Shown: positions 59,919 through 64,000 of the stretch, in pieces
Layout of the letters: each line of letters begins with the position of its first letter
Numbering within the stretch: position 1 is the stretch's first letter
Assembly: GCF_009730915.1 (NCBI RefSeq)
Contig: NC_052473.1
Coordinates: forward strand, 16,574,100-16,638,099
DNA length: 64,000 nucleotides
Origin: Dioscorea cayenensis subsp. rotundata
Lineage: Eukaryota; Streptophyta; Magnoliopsida; Dioscoreales; Dioscoreaceae
Direction of reading: 5' to 3'
Position numbers and translations under genes: made by a program
Notes under the pieces: generated by a model
Seen by the model: the letters and a program-made list of their open reading frames with translations, nothing else
What the model was told of the DNA's origin: nothing
Databases searched by the model: none

Positions 59919-61060
59919 ATTTTTCTTCATCAGTATCATCATACAATTCATATCCAAGCTCATTTTCTCCAAAAGTAGATTCCACACACAATAGTGGCAA
60001 GAGTAATATCAAGTGTCACCGTTGTGGGAAACTAGGCGATATTAGAAGATTACACTGTGTTAAGTTGAAGGAAAATACTTATTTGGTTGAAATGGAGAAG
60101 GGTGAAACCAAGATTGAAGAAGATTTTTAAATGATGTGGAAGATTAGGGGGAATGCTTTTTGGCGCAAACAAAATCTGCTGATATTTCTACTGACTTTGA
60201 AAATAATTGATTGTTGAATCCTAATATGGTCATCACTTAACTGGTGTAGATTTTAAACTTCAAGGTCGTCATCGTTATGCGGAGAAAAAAAAGTTATGTA
60301 GTAATTAACAAAATTGAAGATGACACTCTTATTCTTGAGAATGCGTACCATGTTCTAAGTGTGAAGAAATTCTCTTCTCAGTGTCTAAGGCCCATAGTTA
60401 TATATTTGGATAATTTATTCTCTTTACTTCACATAATGTAAAGCTCTTATGGAATATTAGGATTTTGGATGATTATTCATACGAGTAAGAGATCTGATAA
60501 TGATATGTTTGTCTCATCAACTTTTACTTCTTATCAATATAATGCAAACAAACATTTAAGTACAATAATATTTAAAAAAAATCATAATTATTCTTTTGAA
60601 ATGCTCTCAAGCCAGATTATACATCTACTTTAAATATATGTATAGATGTTGAGAAAGTGAGTAGAAATGATGATGCATATGCTCGGTTTGCAAATGTAAA
60701 TATGAAAAAGCTGAAAGTAATGGTTAATCAGAATTTAGTCAAAGATTACTCATTTTAAAATGTTTTGAGCTGGTGAAGTTTGTGAAAGCTGCCAGTATGG
60801 TAAAGCTCATAGTCTATTATTTGATAGGTTTGTTTCCATGTGTAAAGCCCCTCTTGAACGAATCCATTGTGATCTGTTTGGTCGAACTGGAATTAGAGCA
60901 TCATTTTATAAGGGTAAAAGTTTTAGATAGCATAGCTAAAGTCGTTAAGATGCAAACTTAAGAGAATGTTGTTGATATCCTTACTAAATCACTATCAAAA
61001 GACCCTTTGGAGTTGATTTAGGCTAAGCTTGGACTCTCTCAACCCCATCTCTCAATCTTT

Positions 61061-61228
61061 CAAATTGGAGGACTCGGGAGATTTTGTAAATTTCATGGAT
61101 TAAAATGCCATTGTAGGTTTTTAATATTTATCATTGGGACCCCATCATATCTACCTCAATCATCCCACTGCTATAGACCACCAATGACCTGCCACCTCCG
61201 ATTATCGGTAATATGCCACCACCGACCG
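61061..61228. other. Sequence up to the gap, unassigned
   Basis: Short stretch after the copia RNase H piece containing 'ggaggactcgggagatttt', which may be the polypurine-tract region. Nothing matches the 5' LTR at 58004-58316, so the 3' LTR is lost or lies beyond. Confidence 0.4.
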
Positions 61229-62228
61229 NNNNNNNNNNNNNNNNNNNNNNNNNNNNNNNNNNNNNNNNNNNNNNNNNNNNNNNNNNNNNNNNNNNNNNNN
61301 NNNNNNNNNNNNNNNNNNNNNNNNNNNNNNNNNNNNNNNNNNNNNNNNNNNNNNNNNNNNNNNNNNNNNNNNNNNNNNNNNNNNNNNNNNNNNNNNNNNN
61401 NNNNNNNNNNNNNNNNNNNNNNNNNNNNNNNNNNNNNNNNNNNNNNNNNNNNNNNNNNNNNNNNNNNNNNNNNNNNNNNNNNNNNNNNNNNNNNNNNNNN
61501 NNNNNNNNNNNNNNNNNNNNNNNNNNNNNNNNNNNNNNNNNNNNNNNNNNNNNNNNNNNNNNNNNNNNNNNNNNNNNNNNNNNNNNNNNNNNNNNNNNNN
61601 NNNNNNNNNNNNNNNNNNNNNNNNNNNNNNNNNNNNNNNNNNNNNNNNNNNNNNNNNNNNNNNNNNNNNNNNNNNNNNNNNNNNNNNNNNNNNNNNNNNN
61701 NNNNNNNNNNNNNNNNNNNNNNNNNNNNNNNNNNNNNNNNNNNNNNNNNNNNNNNNNNNNNNNNNNNNNNNNNNNNNNNNNNNNNNNNNNNNNNNNNNNN
61801 NNNNNNNNNNNNNNNNNNNNNNNNNNNNNNNNNNNNNNNNNNNNNNNNNNNNNNNNNNNNNNNNNNNNNNNNNNNNNNNNNNNNNNNNNNNNNNNNNNNN
61901 NNNNNNNNNNNNNNNNNNNNNNNNNNNNNNNNNNNNNNNNNNNNNNNNNNNNNNNNNNNNNNNNNNNNNNNNNNNNNNNNNNNNNNNNNNNNNNNNNNNN
62001 NNNNNNNNNNNNNNNNNNNNNNNNNNNNNNNNNNNNNNNNNNNNNNNNNNNNNNNNNNNNNNNNNNNNNNNNNNNNNNNNNNNNNNNNNNNNNNNNNNNN
62101 NNNNNNNNNNNNNNNNNNNNNNNNNNNNNNNNNNNNNNNNNNNNNNNNNNNNNNNNNNNNNNNNNNNNNNNNNNNNNNNNNNNNNNNNNNNNNNNNNNNN
62201 NNNNNNNNNNNNNNNNNNNNNNNNNNNN
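61229..62228. other. Assembly gap, 1000 N
   Basis: Exactly 1000 unknown bases, a conventional placeholder and probably not a measured size. Apparent long reading frames across it are artefacts. Confidence 0.99.
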
Positions 62229-62624
62229 GCGGTTCGATTCGATTCGGTTTCGGTTTTCGATTCTGGCGGTTTTGATTCAATGATTCGGTTTGACTGGTTA
62301 CATACGGTTCGGTTTTTAAACTAAATAATTCAATAATTCAAATTAATTAACACAAAAAAATACAAGAATTAATTTAATACTAATATAAGATAGTAGGTTA
62401 AGTTAGTAGGTATCACGAGTATCACGAGGTTTTCAATGTTTTTATTTATTTTGTTGTTATTATTTTTTTAATGTTCATGTATGTTATTTGTTTTTTTCTT
62501 TTTGGAATTGTTTTTTTATTTTTTTGTTTTTTTCCTTTTTTTCTTTTTGATTTCTAGTATACTTATATAAGTTGCATAGTTTACAAATTGAAAATCTTGG
62601 GAGTTTTATCTATATATTGGAATA

Positions 62625-62671
<47 letters not shown>

Positions 62672-63607
62672 TTAAATGATCAACAAAATCAGGCAAATTG
62701 ATATATATACACATATATATTCATGTTTATTTTATTTTATTTATTTATATATTTTTTTAATGATTCGAATGTTTTACATGAGAGCATTTTACTCAGTATA
62801 TTTTCATTTATATAAAATAAATATAATTTAATATGAACTACGTTAATTTTGTAAGTTTCAAAACGGAAGATACATGAAATCTAGTCTTTGTTTTTTATAT
62901 TAAATTATAAAAATAATATGGAAATCTACTAAAGAATTGAATATTTAAGTACTTCTCGTTAATTAAATTATTTTAATAAATCCATATTTAATTTGTAACT
63001 AATAATTTGTGGCATAATCAATTAATTATAACTTATCATCTTGCATGAGTAACAAAGTTTCGCATGGCACAGAGACATATAAGTTGGACGAATGTCACAA
63101 ATTAGACCCTAATCGGGCTAATCAAGTATTCGTAATCGGACTCTAATCAATAATCAATTTGGTTAATATCTTTTAATTAATTATTTAAAAATATCTTTAA
63201 ACATGCAATTACTTAATTAATTACTAATTAATGATATTAACAAAAATAAAAAAACCTAATCATAAATGACGTTATTTATATAGTATGACATTATTCATAT
63301 TATATTTATATAGTATGACATTATTCATATTATATTTATATAATATAATATGAACTTTTGTTTTGAACCTTTGGTTGAACCAGTATGTGGAGCTACGGGG
63401 TTGAACCGCATATGGGAACTGCCGGTTGGAACTGCGGTTGAACCGCCGGGTTTTCACGGTTTTTAAATTTTGAAACCGAACCGAACCTTATATAAAGGTT
63501 CGGTTCCGGGTTTTAGGACTGATACGGTTTTTCCGGTTCCGGTTCCGGTTTTTGGCGGTTCGATTCCGGTTCGGTTCCACGGTTTCGGTTCAAAATGGCC
63601 ACGTCTA
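62229..63607. mobile_element. hAT-like element, right part (left end in the gap)
   Basis: Both sides carry dense GGTTCGGTTC/CGGTTCCGGTTTT repeats (62229-62320 and about 63360-63600), with an AT-rich middle that includes (TA)n at about 62625-62670 and a doubled 30-bp unit 'atagtatgacattattcat' (63279-63341). The right end (complement) reads TAGACGTGGCCATTTTGAAC, a plausible hAT terminus beginning TAG. The left terminus and target duplication cannot be checked because of the gap. Confidence 0.7.
62625..62670. repeat. (TA)n microsatellite
   Basis: More than 20 uninterrupted TA units, the longest simple repeat in the window, in the AT-rich centre of the GGTTC-repeat element. Confidence 0.9.
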
Positions 63608-63822
63608 CCTATATTCACATCGCAAACCAAAATAAAGACTACTTTCTAAGGTGTGCATACCTCAGTGGTCATACTGATGCACACAAGCCCTATGGTGAGA
63701 TCTGTAAGGACCTATTCTACTATGATGTCAACTTGCTTTACCCCTTCGTAATGAAAGAATATCCAATGCAAGGTGGTAAGCCTGTCTAGCACGGAAATAA
63801 TAAAGAAGACTTTTTAATGTAT
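63608..63822 (+). pseudogene. Relic of protein-primed family B DNA polymerase, linear mitochondrial plasmid type
   Basis: Replicates linear plasmids in plant and fungal mitochondria by protein priming when intact. The frame reads ...FLRCAYLSGHTDAHKPYGEICKDLFYYDVNLLYPFVMKEYPMQGGKPV, in which YYDVNLLYPFVMKEYP is the family B motif A (DxxSLYP; here Leu replaces the usual Ser). The TAG at 63787-63789 stands where these polymerases usually have Trp, and translation past it continues HGNNKED, so a TGG-to-TAG change is likely. Only about 70 codons remain; exonuclease motifs and motifs B and C are absent. The ATG at 63595 and first residues belong to the flanking transposon, so there is no native start. 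Lack of other mitochondrial sequence suggests nuclear transfer of plasmid DNA. Confidence 0.78.
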
Positions 63823-64000
63823 TGAGTTGGTAATTACATTATCAGTAATGTTATCTCAATTATCAAATTTTGAGAATGTAATATTACCATCTCATCAACC
63901 GAATGAAGTAATCTTATATTATTCAGTCCAAATTATGGGGTAATCTACTCGCAACTAAACACCACCTAAGAGCTTTTGCACTTACACCTACCGTTTATGC
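63823..64000. other. Unassigned end of window
   Basis: AT-rich. 'gcaactaaacaccacct' near 63951-63968, complement AGGTGGTGTTTAGTTGC, resembles a Tourist-type MITE terminus, but the other end is not convincing. Confidence 0.35.

Larger units (their letters stand above)
58004..61060 (+). mobile_element. Ty1/copia retrotransposon, internally deleted
   Basis: A 5' LTR (58004-58316, TGTTGAATG...TTTTTCA) is followed by a tRNA-Met primer site TGGTATCAGAGC (58319-58330). Gag fragments follow, then a degenerate zinc knuckle (CHRCGKLGD...C, about 60010-60060), a gag-pre-integrase piece with CQYGKAH and PLERIHCDLFGR (about 60775-60885), and then directly the C-terminal RNase H phrase ENVVDILTKSLSKD (60962-61005). 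The integrase core, RT and most of RNase H are missing between about 60930 and 60955. Stops are frequent. The 3' LTR was not recognised before the N gap. The element carries a nested hAT element in gag. Confidence 0.87.

Noticed and set aside
61171..62283. Apparent frames of 356-369 codons on both strands
   Set aside because: They run through the 1000-N gap and contain only unknown residues in the middle; not genes.
63279..63341. Doubled 30-bp unit as a possible CRISPR-like or satellite array
   Set aside because: Only two adjacent copies without spacers, inside an AT-rich transposon centre.

Overview
The window is nuclear DNA of a flowering plant. It is AT-rich and crowded with transposons, and its genes have many short introns, telo-box motifs (AAACCCTAA type) in several leaders and plant-specific families: a plasma-membrane P-type H+-ATPase ending in YTV, a C2H2 protein with QALGGH, a class V chitinase and a borealin-related protein. 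A non-grass monocot such as yam is my guess, but nothing here proves it. A block of exactly 1000 N (61229-62228) is a scaffold gap.

Layout. 1-10230 is a nest of retrotransposons. A decayed Ty1/copia element on the minus strand (1-4378 and 8172 to about 8350) is split in its gag gene by a complete non-autonomous LTR element (4379-8166) with a perfect 5-bp target duplication, GCAAC. A Ty3/gypsy remnant on the plus strand follows (about 8345-9420), then degenerate repeats and an orphan terminal exon (10489-10578). 12384-16458 is a 13-exon plasma-membrane H+-ATPase gene with one GC-AG intron and one apparent 1-base insertion. 18437-22756 (minus) is the complete 7-exon gene for proteasome subunit beta type-3. 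22835-31500 has no gene I can support and holds an 804-bp hAT element (8-bp TSD) and a 1974-bp Mutator-like element (9-bp TSD) that contains a further element. 31530-32420 encodes a DeSI/PPPDE cysteine isopeptidase. 33750-40115 is another transposon belt: hAT elements, two foldback elements and a SINE with a 10-bp TSD.

40369-41146 encodes a MAM33/p32 mitochondrial matrix protein, followed by a tandemly duplicated 3' flank. 44636-45175 is a single-exon C2H2 zinc-finger repressor. 47899-49783 is a 6-exon borealin-related gene. 54180-56330 is a class V chitinase with a second exon hidden behind a 1-base frameshift and an intronic hAT element. 50680-51900 and 56875-58003 are diverged copies of one segment. 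58004-61060 is a second, internally deleted copia element carrying a nested hAT element. After the gap come the right part of another hAT element and a short relic of a protein-primed family B DNA polymerase of the linear mitochondrial plasmid type (63608 to about 63822).

The genes do not form a pathway. They are independent housekeeping and regulatory genes separated by transposons. The points most worth following are the datable nested insertions, the plasmid-type polymerase relic, the two single-base frameshifts in otherwise intact genes, the hidden chitinase exon and the duplicated segment with a conserved minus-strand frame.
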